DNA of 64,000 bases from Gluconacetobacter takamatsuzukensis (GTDB lineage: Bacteria > Pseudomonadota > Alphaproteobacteria > Acetobacterales > Acetobacteraceae), in contig NZ_JABEQK010000006.1 in assembly GCF_014174275.1 (NCBI RefSeq), forward strand, positions 1 to 64,000, read 5' to 3'. The position numbers were made by a program, and so were the translations under genes. This document shows positions 37,353 through 50,055 of this stretch, one piece after another. Position 1 is the stretch's first letter, and each line of letters begins with the position of its first letter. The notes beneath the pieces are model-generated. The model was not told the DNA's origin and did not search any database. It saw only the letters and a program-made list of their open reading frames with translations.

Positions 37353-39293
37353 TCAATGGAAGACCAGCAGGGTGGAGACGAGCACCACCAAGCCGATCAG
37401 CATCGTGAAGGCATAGATCGCGATCGAACCGGTCTGGGTCCGCACCGCCTGCGCGGCGGTGCCCGCCGTCATCCGGGCCAGACCGTGGGGAATCCCCTCG
37501 ATCACCCCTTCGTCCGCGCCCTTCCACAGCAGGTTGGCCAGCGCGCGATACGGCCGCACGAACAGATGGTCATACAGTTCGTCGAAATACCATTTGTTCA
37601 GCAGGAACAGGTAGATCGGCCGCAGGCTGGTCGCGAACGACGCCGGAATGGTCGGGCTGGCCACATAGCACAGATAGGCAACCAGAATCCCCAGCACCCC
37701 GGCAAAGGTCGGCACCAGCGCAATCAGTTCCGGCGTCTGTTCCAGTGTCGCGATGATGGTATTGCCCGGCGCGTTGACGATCGCCCCGTTCCAGAAGGCC
37801 GCCTGGCCCTCGCCGACATAGTACGGCGCCAGCAGCAGGCCGGCCAGTACCGCGCCGACCCCCAGCAGGACCAGCGGCAGCGTCATCCACGCCGGGCTCT
37901 CATGCGCGCCCTCGTGCAGGTGGGCATCGCGCGGCGTGCCGTGGAAGACCAGGAAGATCAGGCGCCAGCTATACAGCGCGGTGATGAAGGCGGTGACACA
38001 GCCCAGCGTCCAGCCATAGAAGCCCAGGCTGCTATGGGCCATCCAGGTCGCCTCCAGGATCGCATCCTTGGACCAGTAGCCGGCGAACGGGAAGATCCCG
38101 GCCAGCGCCAGGCTGCCCAGCCACATCGCGCCATAGGTCAGCGGGATCTTCTTCCACAGCCCGCCCATGCGGAACATGTTCTGTTCGTCATGCACGGCAT
38201 GGATCACCGACCCCGCACCCAGGAACAGCAGCGCCTTGAAGAAGGCATGCGTCGTCAGGTGGAACATCGACGCCTGATAGGCCCCGGCCCCAACCGCCAT
38301 GAACATGTAGCCCAGCTGCGAGCAGGTCGAATAGGCGATGGTGCGCTTGATATCCGGCTGCACCAGCCCGACCGTGGCGGCGAAGAAGCAGGTCGTCGCC
38401 CCGATGAACAGGATGAACGCCTTGGTATCGGGGGCGAACTCGACCAGCGGCGACATCCGCGCCATCAGGAACACGCCCGCCGTCACCATGGTCGCGGCAT
38501 GGATCAGGGCGGAGACCGGCGTCGGCCCCTCCATCGCGTCCGGCAGCCAGGTGTGCAGGAAAAGCTGCGCCGACTTGCCCATCGCGCCGACGAACAGCAG
38601 CAGGCAGATCGTCTCGTAGATCCGATGCGTGCCGAACAGCGTATAGGTATCGTCACCATGCGCCGGCACCAGCGCGAAGATATTGTCGTACGTCACCGAG
38701 CCGAATTCGACGAACAGCAGCGCGATCCCGACCATGAAGAACAGGTCGGCAACGCGGTTGACCACAAAAGCCTTGATCGCGGCGGCGCAGGCGCTGGGGC
38801 GGTCGTACCAGTAGCCGATCAGCAGGTAGCTGGCCAAGCCAACGCCTTCCCAGCCGAAGAAGAGCTGGATCAGGTCGTTCGACGTCACCAGCATCAGCAT
38901 GGCGAAGGTAAACAGCGAGAGGTAAGAGAAGAACCGATAGGTCGGGATCGTCTCATGCCCCATATAGCCGATGCTGTAGATGTGCACGAGGGCCGAGACC
39001 GCCGTGACCATGGCGACCATCGACAGCGACAGCGTGTCCAGCCGCAGCGTCCAGGCGGCATGGAAGCTGCCGGCGCGGATCCAGTCCGCCAGTTGCACCA
39101 CCACCGGCATGCCGCCGGCATGCATCGCGGTAAACAGCGCGCCGCTGCCGCACAGGGCCGCGATCACCATCACGGACGTGGTCAGCGCCTTGGCCGGCCC
39201 GTCGCCCATCATCCGTCCGAACAGGCCCGCCACCATGCAGGCGAACAAGGGTGCCAGGACCGCGATCTCGAAGAGGGTAGATGCCGTTTGCAT
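37353..39293 (-). CDS. nuoL: NADH-quinone oxidoreductase subunit L
   Basis: The 646-residue distal antiporter-like subunit of complex I has LIQLFFGWEGVGLASYLLIGYWYDRPSA, FLHTWLPDAMEGPTPVSALIHAATMVTAGVFLMAR and YSTCSQLGYMFMAVG. The C-terminal tail with KWYFDELYDHLFVRPYRALA corresponds to the lateral helix that clamps along NuoM and NuoN. The protein is complete. In known structures NuoL docks on NuoM, whose gene is missing here. Confidence 0.96.
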   Translation of the reverse strand: MQTASTLFEIAVLAPLFACMVAGLFGRMMGDGPAKALTTSVMVIAALCGSGALFTAMHAGGMPVVVQLADWIRAGSFHAAWTLRLDTLSLSMVAMVTAVSALVHIYSIGYMGHETIPTYRFFSYLSLFTFAMLMLVTSNDLIQLFFGWEGVGLASYLLIGYWYDRPSACAAAIKAFVVNRVADLFFMVGIALLFVEFGSVTYDNIFALVPAHGDDTYTLFGTHRIYETICLLLFVGAMGKSAQLFLHTWLPDAMEGPTPVSALIHAATMVTAGVFLMARMSPLVEFAPDTKAFILFIGATTCFFAATVGLVQPDIKRTIAYSTCSQLGYMFMAVGAGAYQASMFHLTTHAFFKALLFLGAGSVIHAVHDEQNMFRMGGLWKKIPLTYGAMWLGSLALAGIFPFAGYWSKDAILEATWMAHSSLGFYGWTLGCVTAFITALYSWRLIFLVFHGTPRDAHLHEGAHESPAWMTLPLVLLGVGAVLAGLLLAPYYVGEGQAAFWNGAIVNAPGNTIIATLEQTPELIALVPTFAGVLGILVAYLCYVASPTIPASFATSLRPIYLFLLNKWYFDELYDHLFVRPYRALANLLWKGADEGVIEGIPHGLARMTAGTAAQAVRTQTGSIAIYAFTMLIGLVVLVSTLLVFH

Positions 39294-39300
39294 GGCCCGC

Positions 39301-39624
39301 TCAGCCCTTCATCATGGTGATGTCTTCGACCTCGATCGAACCGCGATTGCGGAAATAGACCGTCACGATCGCCAGCCCGATGGCGGATTCGGCCGCCGCG
39401 ATGGTCAGGACGAACAGGGTGAAGACCTGCCCGGACAGATCGCCGAGCGCAGAGGAAAACGCGACGAAATTCAGGTTCGCCGACAGCAGGATCAGTTCGA
39501 TCGACATCAGGATGATGATGACGTTCTTGCGGTTCAGGAAAATGCCGAACACACCCAGAACCAGCAGGATGGCACTGACCGTCAGATAGGGCCCGATGCC
39601 GATGCTTCCCAGTCCGCCGGTCAT
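39301..39624 (-). CDS. nuoK: NADH-quinone oxidoreductase subunit K
   Basis: The 107-residue protein has three transmembrane helices. [46 protein letters not shown]-type sequence carries the conserved membrane glutamates (IELIL; and [11 protein letters not shown]) used in proton translocation. It overlaps nuoJ by 4 bp and is followed by nuoL after 7 bp. Confidence 0.96.
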   Translation of the reverse strand: MTGGLGSIGIGPYLTVSAILLVLGVFGIFLNRKNVIIILMSIELILLSANLNFVAFSSALGDLSGQVFTLFVLTIAAAESAIGLAIVTVYFRNRGSIEVEDITMMKG

Positions 39625-40400
39625 TGCGCCAGCCCTCCATGATTGTCGGCGCCGTGCCCGCTCTCGGGCGCCCCGTCGGCCGGGGCCGCCCCGGCCGGCT
39701 TGCCCTGGGGCACGGGCTCGGCCGTCACCCCGTACGATCCGGGAACCGACGCGATGTAGTAGGATTGCTCGGGCCGGCGGAAGCCGCCATTGGCGGCCAC
39801 CCCCTGCCCCAGCGGCACGGTCATCATGGCGAGCGTATCCGCCGCCGTGCGCTCGTGCTGCCGGTCGATGTTCTGCCGGCGCCCCATCGGCCGTTCGCGC
39901 AGCGTCAGCACGATGGCACCGATCATCGCCACCAGCAGCACCAGGCCGCAGGCCTCGAACAGGAAGACATAGTGCGTATACAGCACGTCACCCAAGGCCG
40001 CTGTATTGGTTCGGCCCGGCGCCGCCACCACATGCGGAACCGAGGCGATATCGGCCGCCACCTGCCAGTGGCTGAAGGCCAGCGCCAGTTCCGCCAGAAG
40101 CACCAGTCCCACGGCCGCCCCGAAGGGCGCGTAACGCTGCAACCCTTCGCGCATCTGCGCGAAGCGGACATCCAGCATCATCACGACGAACAGGAACAGC
40201 ACCGCGACGGCGCCGACATAGACAATGACCAGGATCATCGCCAGGAATTCGGCACCCGCGACCAGGAACAGACCCGCGGCATTGAAAAAGGCGAGGATCA
40301 GGAACAGCACGGAATGAACGGGGTTGCGCGCGCTGACCACCATTCCGGCCGACAGGACCAGTACCGTCGCGAACACGTAGAAGACGATTTGGGTCATCAT
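39621..40400 (-). CDS. nuoJ: NADH-quinone oxidoreductase subunit J
   Basis: The 259-residue membrane subunit has five predicted helices in the first 175 residues, including [53 protein letters not shown]-type sequence with the pi-bulge region of ND6. The last 80 or so residues are a hydrophilic tail ([20 protein letters not shown]), longer than in E. coli and as seen in several alphaproteobacteria. Confidence 0.94.
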   Translation of the reverse strand: MMTQIVFYVFATVLVLSAGMVVSARNPVHSVLFLILAFFNAAGLFLVAGAEFLAMILVIVYVGAVAVLFLFVVMMLDVRFAQMREGLQRYAPFGAAVGLVLLAELALAFSHWQVAADIASVPHVVAAPGRTNTAALGDVLYTHYVFLFEACGLVLLVAMIGAIVLTLRERPMGRRQNIDRQHERTAADTLAMMTVPLGQGVAANGGFRRPEQSYYIASVPGSYGVTAEPVPQGKPAGAAPADGAPESGHGADNHGGLAQ

Positions 40401-40457
40401 CGGTGACCTTCCTGCCGCATGGCTCTTTTCTCCCGCTGCCTCACTGGCTCGGCGGCC

Positions 40458-40946
40458 TCAACGATAGGGCGCATCGAGTTCCAGCCGTCGTGCCAGGACA
40501 CTTTCCCAGCGGTCGCCGTTCGCGAGCAGCTTGTCCTTGTTGTACATGAGTTCCTCGCGCGTCTCGGTCGCGAACTCGTAATTCGGCCCCTCGACGATCG
40601 CATCGACCGGGCAGGCTTCCTCGCACAGGCCGCAATAGATGCATTTCGTCATGTCGATGTCGTAGCGCGTGGTGCGCCGCGACCCGTCATCGCGCGGTTC
40701 GGATTCGATCGTGATCGCCTCGGCCGGGCAGGTCGCCTCGCACAGCTTGCAGGCAATGCAGCGCTCCTCGCCGTTCGGATAGCGGCGCAGCGCATGTTCA
40801 CCGCGGAAACGGGGCGACAGCGGCCCCTTTTCGTAGGGATAGTTGATCGTCACCTTGGGTTTGAAGAAGGCCCGCAGCGTCGCTCCCATGCCGGCCACCA
40901 GCTCGGCCAGCAGGAAGGAACGGACCGTTCGGTCAAGAGTGCCCAT
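40458..40946 (-). CDS. nuoI: NADH-quinone oxidoreductase subunit I
   Basis: The 162-residue subunit binds clusters N6a and N6b through two CxxCxxCxxxCP motifs: [12 protein letters not shown] and [13 protein letters not shown] chose ATG 40946, which overlaps the nuoH stop by one base (TGATG). It links the peripheral arm to the quinone site. Confidence 0.96.
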   Translation of the reverse strand: MGTLDRTVRSFLLAELVAGMGATLRAFFKPKVTINYPYEKGPLSPRFRGEHALRRYPNGEERCIACKLCEATCPAEAITIESEPRDDGSRRTTRYDIDMTKCIYCGLCEEACPVDAIVEGPNYEFATETREELMYNKDKLLANGDRWESVLARRLELDAPYR

Positions 40947-41971
40947 CAGCTCGCTCCTCCCTGGGGCAACAGCCCGGTGGCCAGCAGGAAGCCCGCCGTC
41001 AGCACCATCCACACCAGCGAGAGCGGGAGGAACACTTTCCACCCCAGCCGCATCAGCTGGTCGTAGCGGTAGCGCGGGAACGTCGCGCGCACCCAGATGA
41101 AGACGAACAGGCAGAACAGGATTTTCGCAATCAGCCACAGCGGCCCCGGGATCCAGGTAAAGGGCGCGATCCCGATCGGCGGCAGCCAGCCACCGAGGAA
41201 CAGGATGCTGACCATGCCCGACATCAGGAACATGTTGGCATATTCGCCCAGGAAGAAGAGGCCGAAGGCCAGCGCCGAATATTCGACGAAGAATCCGGCC
41301 ACCAGTTCACTCTCGCCCTCGGGCAGGTCGAACGGCGCGCGATTGGTTTCCGCCAGCGCCGAGATGAAGAAGATGATGAACATCGGGAACATCGGCAGGC
41401 AGAACCAGACATGGCGCTGCGCCAGCACGATGTCGTTCAGGTTCAGGCTACCCACCGCCAGCAGCACCGACACGATCACCAGGCCGATCGAAACCTCGTA
41501 CGACACCATCTGCGCCGCGGCACGCAGGCCGCCGAGAAAGGCATATTTCGAATTCGACGCCCAACCCGCGATCAGCACGCCATAGACACCCAGCGACGAG
41601 ATCGCGAGCAGATACAGCACCCCGACATTGATATTGGCGATCGCCCACCCGTCATTGGTCGGGATCACCGCCCAGGCGGTCATGGCCAGCGAAAAGGTCA
41701 GGAACGGCGCGAACAGGAACAGGAACCGGTTGGCCCCAGACGGGATCACCGTTTCCTTGGTGATCATCTTGATCGCGTCGGCAAAGGCCTGGAGCACGCC
41801 GAACGGGCCATTGACGTTCGGCCCCTTGCGGAGCTGCATCGCCGCCATGACCTTGCGTTCGGCCAGCGTCAGATAGGCCACGCCCAGCAGAAGCGGCACC
41901 AGAACGGCCAGGGCCTCGAGAACCGTCAGGATCACCTGGCCGATCATTGTGTGCAGAAAGAAATGCGCCAC
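40946..41971 (-). CDS. nuoH: NADH-quinone oxidoreductase subunit H
   Basis: The 341-residue ND1-type subunit has eight membrane helices and helps form the quinone-binding pocket. Recognised segments are [65 protein letters not shown] and [21 protein letters not shown]-like. Length is normal. Confidence 0.96.
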   Translation of the reverse strand: MAHFFLHTMIGQVILTVLEALAVLVPLLLGVAYLTLAERKVMAAMQLRKGPNVNGPFGVLQAFADAIKMITKETVIPSGANRFLFLFAPFLTFSLAMTAWAVIPTNDGWAIANINVGVLYLLAISSLGVYGVLIAGWASNSKYAFLGGLRAAAQMVSYEVSIGLVIVSVLLAVGSLNLNDIVLAQRHVWFCLPMFPMFIIFFISALAETNRAPFDLPEGESELVAGFFVEYSALAFGLFFLGEYANMFLMSGMVSILFLGGWLPPIGIAPFTWIPGPLWLIAKILFCLFVFIWVRATFPRYRYDQLMRLGWKVFLPLSLVWMVLTAGFLLATGLLPQGGAS

Positions 41972-41977
41972 GTCGCC

Positions 41978-44044
41978 TTACTCCGCCGCCACGGTCCGGG
42001 GATGGACATAGATCCGCGAACATTCACCCATCGTCGGGCTGGCCCGGCAGATCGGATCCGTCTGATAATAATCGTCGAACACCGGGCGGAACGGCGCCGG
42101 CAACACCGCGCCACCATCCGACGGCCCGGGCAGCGCCGCCGCATCCACCGCATCCAGCCCGCCGATCACCCGGAAGACCGGATTGACCGTGGCCAGCCGC
42201 TCGCGCAGCACCTCCACCGTGTCGTAGGGCAGCGTATGGCCCACGACTTCCGAGAAGGCGCGCAGGATGCGCCAGTCCTCGCGTGCGTCGCCCGGCGGCA
42301 TGACCGCCCGGAACGACCGCTGGACCCGCCCCTCGGTATTCACATAGGTGCCCGATTTCTCGGCATAGGCCGCACCGGGCAGGATCACATCCGCCCGCGC
42401 CGCCGCCGCGTCGCCATGATGGCCCTGATAGATGACGAACGTCTTCGGCCCGATCTGCGCGGTATGGAACTCGTCCGCCCCCAGCAGCCACAGCACGTCG
42501 ACGCCGCCGCTCATCATCCCGGCGGCACTGCGCCCGCCCTTGCCCGGCACCAGCCCCAGGTCCAGACCGGCAACCCGGCTGGCCGCGCGATGCAGGACAT
42601 TGAAGCCGTTCCAGCCGGCGCCGATCGCACCGGTCTCGACCGCCAGCGCCCAGGCCGAAGCCAGGATTGCCCGCGCATCGGGCCGCGTCAGCGCCCCATG
42701 CCCGACGATGATCATCGGCTTCTTCGCCGCCTTCAGCGTCGCGGCGAAGGGATGCGTGCCGTCGCGCAGAGCGGCCAGCACATCCGGCCCCTCGCCCAGC
42801 ACGTCCGCCGAGTAGGTCGGGTCGGCCGTCGGCGTACCGATCAGCCCGATCGGGAAACCGCCCCGGCCCGCCGCCAGAAAGCGCTTGCGAATGCGCGCAT
42901 TCAGCACCGGCGCTTCCTGGCGCGGGATCGAACCCACCACCAGCAGCGCATCGGCATCCTCGATCCCGGCAATGGTGGTGCCGAACGTGTAATAGGCCCG
43001 CTGCGACAGATCGTAATCCGCGCCATCCTGGCGGCAGTCGATATTGGGCGAACCCAGCGCAACCATCAGGTCCTTCAGCGCCAGCATGCTCTCGGCGTCG
43101 CACAGATCGCCGGCAATGGCGCCGATCCGGTCGCCCGGCACGCCATCCAGCCGCCGGCCGATGGCCACGAACGCATCCTGCCAGGAAACAGCCTGCAACT
43201 TGCCATGGACCCGCACCCAGGGCCGGTCCAGCCGCCGATGCTTCAGCCCATCGACCGAGAAACGCCCCTTGTCGGCCAGCCATTCCTCGTTCACCGCGTC
43301 ATTGACGCGGGGCACGGCCCTCAGCACGGCGCTGCCGCGCACCTGCAGGCTGATATTGGTCCCCACCGCATCGCTGACATCGATCGAATCCGTCCGCTTC
43401 AGCTCCCACGGCCGGGCGGTGAAGGCATAGGGTTTCGAGGTCAGCGCGCCCACCGGGCAGATGTCGATCAGGTTGCCCGACAGTTCCGAGGTCAGCGCCT
43501 TCTCGACGTAATTGGTGACTTCCATGTTCTCGCCGCGCGAGACCGCACCCAGTTCGGGCACGCCCGCGATCTCGGTCGCGAAACGGATGCAGCGCGTGCA
43601 CTGGATGCAGCGCGTCATCACGGTCTTCACCAGCGGGCCGAGATATTTGTCCTTCACCGCGCGCTTGGCTTCCTGGTAGCGCGAATGATCGGCACCGTAG
43701 CCGAAGGCCTGGTCCTGCAGGTCGCATTCGCCGCCCTGGTCGCAGATCGGGCAATCCAGCGGATGGTTGATCAGCAGGAATTCCATCACCGCCCGTCGCG
43801 CCTTGCGCACGATCTCGGTGTCGGTCAGGATTTCCATCCCCTCCGCCACCGGAAACCCGCAGGACGCCACCGGCTTGGGCGCCCGCACGACCTGCACCAG
43901 GCACATGCGGCAATTGCCCGCCACCGACAGGCGCTCATGGAAACAGAAGCGCGGGATTTCCTTGCCGGCCGCCTCGCACGCCTGCAACGCGCTGGACCCG
44001 TTGGGAACGTCGACCACGATCCCGTCGACGGTTACTTTCACCAT
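41978..44044 (-). CDS. nuoG: NADH-quinone oxidoreductase subunit G
   Basis: The 688-residue iron-sulfur subunit has an N-terminal 2Fe-2S ferredoxin domain (HERLSVAGNCRMCLV, N1b), the histidine-ligated 4Fe-4S cluster N5 region (NHPLDCPICDQGGECDLQD) and N4 (CIQCTRCIRFATEIAG), then a molybdopterin-oxidoreductase-like domain without cofactor. ATG 44044 begins MVKVTVDGIVVDVPNG. It starts 5 bp after nuoF ends. Confidence 0.95.
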   Translation of the reverse strand: MVKVTVDGIVVDVPNGSSALQACEAAGKEIPRFCFHERLSVAGNCRMCLVQVVRAPKPVASCGFPVAEGMEILTDTEIVRKARRAVMEFLLINHPLDCPICDQGGECDLQDQAFGYGADHSRYQEAKRAVKDKYLGPLVKTVMTRCIQCTRCIRFATEIAGVPELGAVSRGENMEVTNYVEKALTSELSGNLIDICPVGALTSKPYAFTARPWELKRTDSIDVSDAVGTNISLQVRGSAVLRAVPRVNDAVNEEWLADKGRFSVDGLKHRRLDRPWVRVHGKLQAVSWQDAFVAIGRRLDGVPGDRIGAIAGDLCDAESMLALKDLMVALGSPNIDCRQDGADYDLSQRAYYTFGTTIAGIEDADALLVVGSIPRQEAPVLNARIRKRFLAAGRGGFPIGLIGTPTADPTYSADVLGEGPDVLAALRDGTHPFAATLKAAKKPMIIVGHGALTRPDARAILASAWALAVETGAIGAGWNGFNVLHRAASRVAGLDLGLVPGKGGRSAAGMMSGGVDVLWLLGADEFHTAQIGPKTFVIYQGHHGDAAAARADVILPGAAYAEKSGTYVNTEGRVQRSFRAVMPPGDAREDWRILRAFSEVVGHTLPYDTVEVLRERLATVNPVFRVIGGLDAVDAAALPGPSDGGAVLPAPFRPVFDDYYQTDPICRASPTMGECSRIYVHPRTVAAE

Positions 44045-44049
44045 CGTTC

Positions 44050-45387
<1,338 letters not shown>

Positions 45388-45402
45388 TGCCGTCTCTCCC
45401 GC

Positions 45403-46041
45403 TCAACCCTGATCCGCCGGACTGTCCGCCAGCGTCTTGCGCCCGCCGGCCGGCGCCGAGCCCACCCGGTCGATCGTCGGTCCCGGCGCCGGGCGTTCCC
45501 CGCGACGCAGCGCCTCGATCAGCTCGATCGTGCGCGGCCCGTCCAGATCCTCGTAGAAATCGTCGTCAACCTGCAGGATCGGCGCATTGGCGCAGGCCCC
45601 CAGGCACTCCACCTCGGTCAGGGTGAACAGCCCGTCGGCGCTCGACTGGCCGAAACCGGAAATCCCGGTCGCCTTCTTGCAGGCCGCGACCACATCGTCC
45701 GACCCCCGCAGCCAGCACGAGGTCGTGGTGCAGACCTGAAGATGATACCGCCCGATCGGCTTGGTATTGAACATCAGGTAGAAGGTCGCCACCTCGTAGA
45801 CACGGATCGGCGCGACCTCCAGCCGGCGCGCGATCTCGTCCATCGCCACGCGCGGCACCCAGGCGCTGCCGGTCTGCCGGCCCATCTGCTTCTGCACGAC
45901 ATACAGAAGCGGGAGCGTGCCGCTGGCCTTACGCTCGGGCGGATACTTGGCCAGGATCGCCGCGATCTGCTCTTCGCTCTCGGCATCGAAGGCGAAGGAG
46001 TCGGGCTGTTCGATCTGGTCGATGGGGGAATGAGCGGACAT
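45403..46041 (-). CDS. nuoE: NADH-quinone oxidoreductase subunit E
   Basis: The 212-residue thioredoxin-fold subunit binds the 2Fe-2S cluster N1a through CTTTSCWLRG and CLGACANAPILQV. ATG 46041, six bases after the nuoD stop, gives the standard N-terminus. A longer frame upstream overlaps nuoD and is not used. The C-terminal 35 residues are an Ala/Pro-rich extension. Confidence 0.95.
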   Translation of the reverse strand: MSAHSPIDQIEQPDSFAFDAESEEQIAAILAKYPPERKASGTLPLLYVVQKQMGRQTGSAWVPRVAMDEIARRLEVAPIRVYEVATFYLMFNTKPIGRYHLQVCTTTSCWLRGSDDVVAACKKATGISGFGQSSADGLFTLTEVECLGACANAPILQVDDDFYEDLDGPRTIELIEALRRGERPAPGPTIDRVGSAPAGGRKTLADSPADQG

Positions 46042-46046
46042 CTCTG

Positions 46047-47297
46047 TCACCTGTCTATCTCGCCGAACACCAGGTCCAGCGACCCGATGATCGCGACCGC
46101 GTCGGCCAGCATGTGGCGGCGCGACATCTCGTCGATCGCCTGCAGATGGGCAAAGCCCGTGGGCCGGATCTTGCACCGGTACGGCCGGTTGCTGCCGTCC
46201 GCGACCAGATAGACCCCGAATTCGCCCTTGGGGCTTTCGACCGCCGTATAGGTCGCCCCCGGCGGCACGTGGTACCCTTCGGTGAACAGCTTGAAATGAT
46301 GGATCAGCGCTTCCATCGACCGCTTCATTTCCCGGCGCGGCGGCGGGGTAATCTTGTGGTCTTGGATCTTGACCGGCCCCGGCTTGATCTGCGCCAGGCA
46401 CTGCTCGACGATCTTCACGCTCTCGCGCATCTCGGCCACGCGCACCAGATAGCGGTCATAGCAATCGCCTTGGCGCGTGACGGGGATGTTGAACGTCACC
46501 TTGTCGTAATTGTCATACGGCTGCGCGCGGCGCAGGTCCCACGGCACGCCCGAGGCACGCAGGCAGGGGCCGCTGAAACCCCAGGCCAGCGCCTGCTCGG
46601 TGGTGAACACGCCGATCCCGACCGTCCGCTGCTTCCAGATCCGGTTGTTGGTCAGCAGCGTTTCCAGGTCGTCGATCCAGCGCGGGAAGTCCCGCGCCCA
46701 TTCCGCGATCCGCTCTTCCAGCCCCGCCGGCAGGTCGCGCGCCACGCCGCCCGGACGGAAGTAATTGGCATGGAAGCGCGCGCCCGATGCCGCCTCGTAG
46801 AATTCGATCAGCTTCTCGCGCTCTTCATATCCCCACAGCGCCGGGGTCAGCGCACCGCAATCGAGCCCGAACGAGGTCAGGTTCAGGATATGGTTCAGGA
46901 TGCGCGTCATTTCGGCGAACATCACGCGAATCCATTTCGCGCGGTCGGGGATCTCGATCCCCAGCAGCTTTTCCGTCGCCAGTGCGAACGCCTGCTCCTC
47001 GCACATCGGCGAGACGTAATCGAGCCGGTCGAAATAAGGCAGCGCCTTGGGATAGGTCTTGTATTCGATCAGCTTCTCGGTGCCGCGATGCAGCAGCCCG
47101 ATATGCGGGATGGCGCGGGCGACGACCTCGCCCTCCATCTCCAGCACCAGGCGCAGCACGCCATGCGCCGACGGATGCTGCGGGCCGAAATTCAGGGCGT
47201 GGGAATCGATCTCCACGGTCCGGATTTCCGCCTTGGCGGCCGCGTCTGCCGACAGCAGCTCTTCGGGAATATCCTCGTGAAGGACAATGTCGCTCAT
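46047..47297 (-). CDS. nuoD: NADH-quinone oxidoreductase subunit D
   Basis: The 416-residue 49-kDa-type subunit lines the quinone cavity. Conserved segments are [22 protein letters not shown] (with the quinone-site histidine), [19 protein letters not shown] and the C-terminal [10 protein letters not shown] and D are separate genes here. Confidence 0.97.
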   Translation of the reverse strand: MSDIVLHEDIPEELLSADAAAKAEIRTVEIDSHALNFGPQHPSAHGVLRLVLEMEGEVVARAIPHIGLLHRGTEKLIEYKTYPKALPYFDRLDYVSPMCEEQAFALATEKLLGIEIPDRAKWIRVMFAEMTRILNHILNLTSFGLDCGALTPALWGYEEREKLIEFYEAASGARFHANYFRPGGVARDLPAGLEERIAEWARDFPRWIDDLETLLTNNRIWKQRTVGIGVFTTEQALAWGFSGPCLRASGVPWDLRRAQPYDNYDKVTFNIPVTRQGDCYDRYLVRVAEMRESVKIVEQCLAQIKPGPVKIQDHKITPPPRREMKRSMEALIHHFKLFTEGYHVPPGATYTAVESPKGEFGVYLVADGSNRPYRCKIRPTGFAHLQAIDEMSRRHMLADAVAIIGSLDLVFGEIDR

Positions 47298-47349
47298 CGT
47301 CCGCTCTCCCTCACCTTGCGCGCCCTCGCCATGTCTCTGGATGGTCCCG

Positions 47350-48015
47350 TCATCGCGGCAGCTTCAGCCCCTGGCGGGATTCATGCGCCTTCTCGTCGCC
47401 CGGCAGGGTCAGGATGCCCTCCCACGGCGACTCGAAATCGAAATTGCGGAAATCCTGCGTCAGCTTCACCGGCTCGTAGACCACCTGGCGGCGATCCTCG
47501 TCGTACCGCATCTCGACATAGCCGGTCAGCGGGAAGTCCTTGCGCAGCGGATGCCCCTCGAACCCGTAATCGGTCAGGATGCGGCGCAGGTCCGGCTGCC
47601 CCGAGAACAGGACGCCGTACATGTCATAGCACTCGCGCTCCCACCAGGTGGCACACGGCCACAGATGATGCACCGACGCCACCGGATTGGTCTCGTCCGT
47701 GGTCACGATCACCCGGATCCGATGGTTATGCGTCACCGACAGCAGGTTGTAGACGACATCGAATCGCTCGGCCCGCGCCGGGTAATCGACCCCGCACAGA
47801 TCCATCAACTGCTCGCAGGCATAGCGCGGATCGTCGCGCAGCAGGCCCATCAGCGCCAGCAGCCGGTCGCGGCTGGTCCGCACGACCAGCTCGCCATCCT
47901 CGATCGCGGCCGAATGGATACCCGGCACGCCGGTCGACAGCGCAAAGGCCAGGGACCCCAGCGCGCCACGCGCCAGGGACACCTTCGTCATCAGTTCGGT
48001 GCCCGGTTCAGCCAC
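47350..48015 (-). CDS. nuoC: NADH-quinone oxidoreductase subunit C
   Basis: The 221-residue 30-kDa-type subunit has the signature [40 protein letters not shown]. The frame can start at GTG 48015, overlapping the nuoB stop by 8 bp, or at ATG 47991. I cannot decide between them; neither has a strong ribosome binding site. Confidence 0.94.
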   Translation of the reverse strand: MAEPGTELMTKVSLARGALGSLAFALSTGVPGIHSAAIEDGELVVRTSRDRLLALMGLLRDDPRYACEQLMDLCGVDYPARAERFDVVYNLLSVTHNHRIRVIVTTDETNPVASVHHLWPCATWWERECYDMYGVLFSGQPDLRRILTDYGFEGHPLRKDFPLTGYVEMRYDEDRRQVVYEPVKLTQDFRNFDFESPWEGILTLPGDEKAHESRQGLKLPR

Positions 48016-48583
48016 GGAGAATCGTCCCTGTCCTGCGGATTTTCTTCTGCAACTGCAGGATGCCGTAGATCAGCGCCTCCGCCGTCGGCGGGCAGCCGGG
48101 GACATACACATCCACCGGCACGATCCGGTCGCATCCGCGCACCACGGAATAGGAATAATGGTAATAGCCGCCGCCATTGGCGCAGGACCCCATCGAGATC
48201 ACCCAGCGCGGCTCGGCCATCTGGTCGTAGACCCGGCGCAGGGCCGGCGCCATCTTGTTGGTCAGGGTGCCCGCCACGATCATCACGTCCGACTGGCGCG
48301 GCGACCCGCGGGGGATGATGCCCATCCGGTCCAAATCGTAGCGCGGCATGTAGGCGTGGATCATTTCCACCGCGCAGCAGGCCAGCCCGAAGGACATCGG
48401 CCACAGGCTGCCGGTGCGCCCCCAGTTGACCAGCTTGTCGAGGTTGGCAACGACGAACCCCTTCTCGGTGATCTCGCCGGTAATACCCTTGATGACGGCA
48501 TCCTGCTCCGGCCCCGGGGGCAGCATGTCGCGGTTCCAGGCTATCGCGCCCTGCCCGTCACCTGTCGCATCAGCGGTACTCAT
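48008..48583 (-). CDS. nuoB: NADH-quinone oxidoreductase subunit B
   Basis: The 191-residue subunit carries cluster N2, the last iron-sulfur centre before quinone. The ligands are in GLACCAVEM (adjacent cysteines), [11 protein letters not shown] and [11 protein letters not shown]. The N-terminal 35 residues are a variable extension. Confidence 0.97.
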   Translation of the reverse strand: MSTADATGDGQGAIAWNRDMLPPGPEQDAVIKGITGEITEKGFVVANLDKLVNWGRTGSLWPMSFGLACCAVEMIHAYMPRYDLDRMGIIPRGSPRQSDVMIVAGTLTNKMAPALRRVYDQMAEPRWVISMGSCANGGGYYHYSYSVVRGCDRIVPVDVYVPGCPPTAEALIYGILQLQKKIRRTGTILRG

Positions 48584-48604
48584 GCCTCGTCTCCTCCCCT
48601 AGGC

Positions 48605-48970
48605 TCAATCCCAGTCCAGCGCGCCCTTGCACCATTCGTAAATGAACCCCACCGTCAGGATGCCCAGGAACCCCATCATCGACAGAAAGCCGAACAGGCC
48701 GATCCGCGACAGGCTGACCGCCCAGGGGAACAGGAAGGCAACCTCCAGGTCGAAGATGATGAACAGGATCGCCACCAGATAGAACCGGACATCGAAACGA
48801 TGCCGCGCATCGTCGAACGCCTCAAACCCGCATTCATAGGCCGAGACCTTCTCGGCATAGGGCTTCTGATGACCGAAGAGCAGGGAGCTTCCCAGCATCG
48901 CGCCGGCGATAATGACCGCCAGGACACCGAAGACGAGAACTGGAAAATAATCCGCGAGAACGGACGTCAT
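48605..48970 (-). CDS. nuoA: NADH-quinone oxidoreductase subunit A
   Basis: The 121-residue ND3-type subunit has three membrane helices. The conserved loop [39 protein letters not shown] is plain. GGGAGA before ATG 48970 is its ribosome site. It is the first gene of the nuo operon. The 288-bp gap up to tRNA-Asp should contain the promoter. Confidence 0.96.
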   Translation of the reverse strand: MTSVLADYFPVLVFGVLAVIIAGAMLGSSLLFGHQKPYAEKVSAYECGFEAFDDARHRFDVRFYLVAILFIIFDLEVAFLFPWAVSLSRIGLFGFLSMMGFLGILTVGFIYEWCKGALDWD

Positions 48971-49258
48971 GGCGTGTCTCCCTGACTGATGGCACGCGTG
49001 CTGCGGGCGTCACGACGAAACAGGGCGTCGTCATGCTCAGGAGGTTAGACCCATCGTCCGGATGCGACCAGACCGCGACGCGCCATCGGGGGATGAACAT
49101 TCCCGTGATGATGAATACGCTATGCGGATATGCGCGTTACGGACGACTTGTCTTGCCGCCGGCCAAAATATTGATGGGCCGGCCCAGATCCGATTATTGG
49201 AAAAATGCACCTTCAACAGGTGCCATAGGGTCGATCATTATTAAACATGAAACGACCG

Positions 49259-49335
<77 letters not shown>

Positions 49336-49448
49336 GAAGGCGTGAGGCGGTGTTTAACCATGCTGCCCGGATGCGTCAACCGGACGATCGTCATTTTGTC
49401 CGGCATCCCGCCGGTGCGGGACAGTCATCCGGCACCGGACCGGCATGG

Positions 49449-49523
49449 TGGTGGGCGATGACGGGATCGAACCGCCGACCCTCTCGGTGTAAACGAGACG
49501 CTCTACCGCTGAGCTAATCGCCC
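49449..49523 (-). tRNA. tRNA-Val (TAC)
   Basis: The complement gives acceptor GGGCGAT/ATCGCCC, D-arm GCTCAGCGGTAGAGC, anticodon loop TTTACAC with TAC, and a T-loop GTTCGATCC. CCA is encoded at 49451-49449. It lies between hup and tRNA-Asp. Confidence 0.97.
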
Positions 49524-49599
49524 CCAGACAAGGCTGGCCCGTCGGGGCCAGCCGGGGGCAGGCAGACGCGCCGCCTGCCCCGGTCCTGTCAGCGCGTGA

Positions 49600-49884
49600 T
49601 CAGCTCACGGCTTCCTTCAGGTTCTTGCCCGGCTTGAAACGCACCGAGGTCGAAGCCGGAATATCGATTTCCTCGCCCGTGCGCGGATTGCGGCCCTTGG
49701 CCGCCTTGCGGGTCGCCGTCACGAAGGTGCCAAAGCCCACCAGACGGACTTCCTGCTTCTTCGACAGGGCCTTCTCGATCGCGTTGAACACGGCGTCGAC
49801 CACTTCGCCAGCCTTCGCCTTCGGCAGATCGGCATCATCGGCCACAGCGGCGACGAGTTCCTGCTTGTTAAGTGGCTTCTCCAT
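49600..49884 (-). CDS. hup: DNA-binding protein HU
   Basis: The 94-residue nucleoid protein begins MEKPLNKQELVAAVADDADLPKAKAGEVVDAVF and has the DNA-binding arm GFGTFVTATRKAAKGRNPRTGEEIDIPAS and FKPGKNLKEAV end. I chose ATG 49884; extra codons upstream do not fit the family. It follows lon on the same strand, a usual alphaproteobacterial order. Confidence 0.96.
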   Translation of the reverse strand: MEKPLNKQELVAAVADDADLPKAKAGEVVDAVFNAIEKALSKKQEVRLVGFGTFVTATRKAAKGRNPRTGEEIDIPASTSVRFKPGKNLKEAVS

Positions 49885-50055
49885 TTTACGCCTTTCTTTC
49901 TCTGTGCACGCGCCGGAACCGAGCTCTCGCCAACGCCGCATTGGCCCGCACTATGCAGCCGTTTTTTGCCGCGTCAACCGAGCACGCAGCCCCGATCGGC
50001 CGAAAATCCGGCCAAACCGGGGGGTTGGTGCCATTTTGACACAATCAATGCGGTC

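Noticed and set aside
37330-37527. nuoN might extend upstream to include an N-terminal piece of nuoM
   Set aside because: The extra 66 codons (EGRGRRGDRGDSPRSG...) are hydrophilic and are simply nuoL read in another frame.
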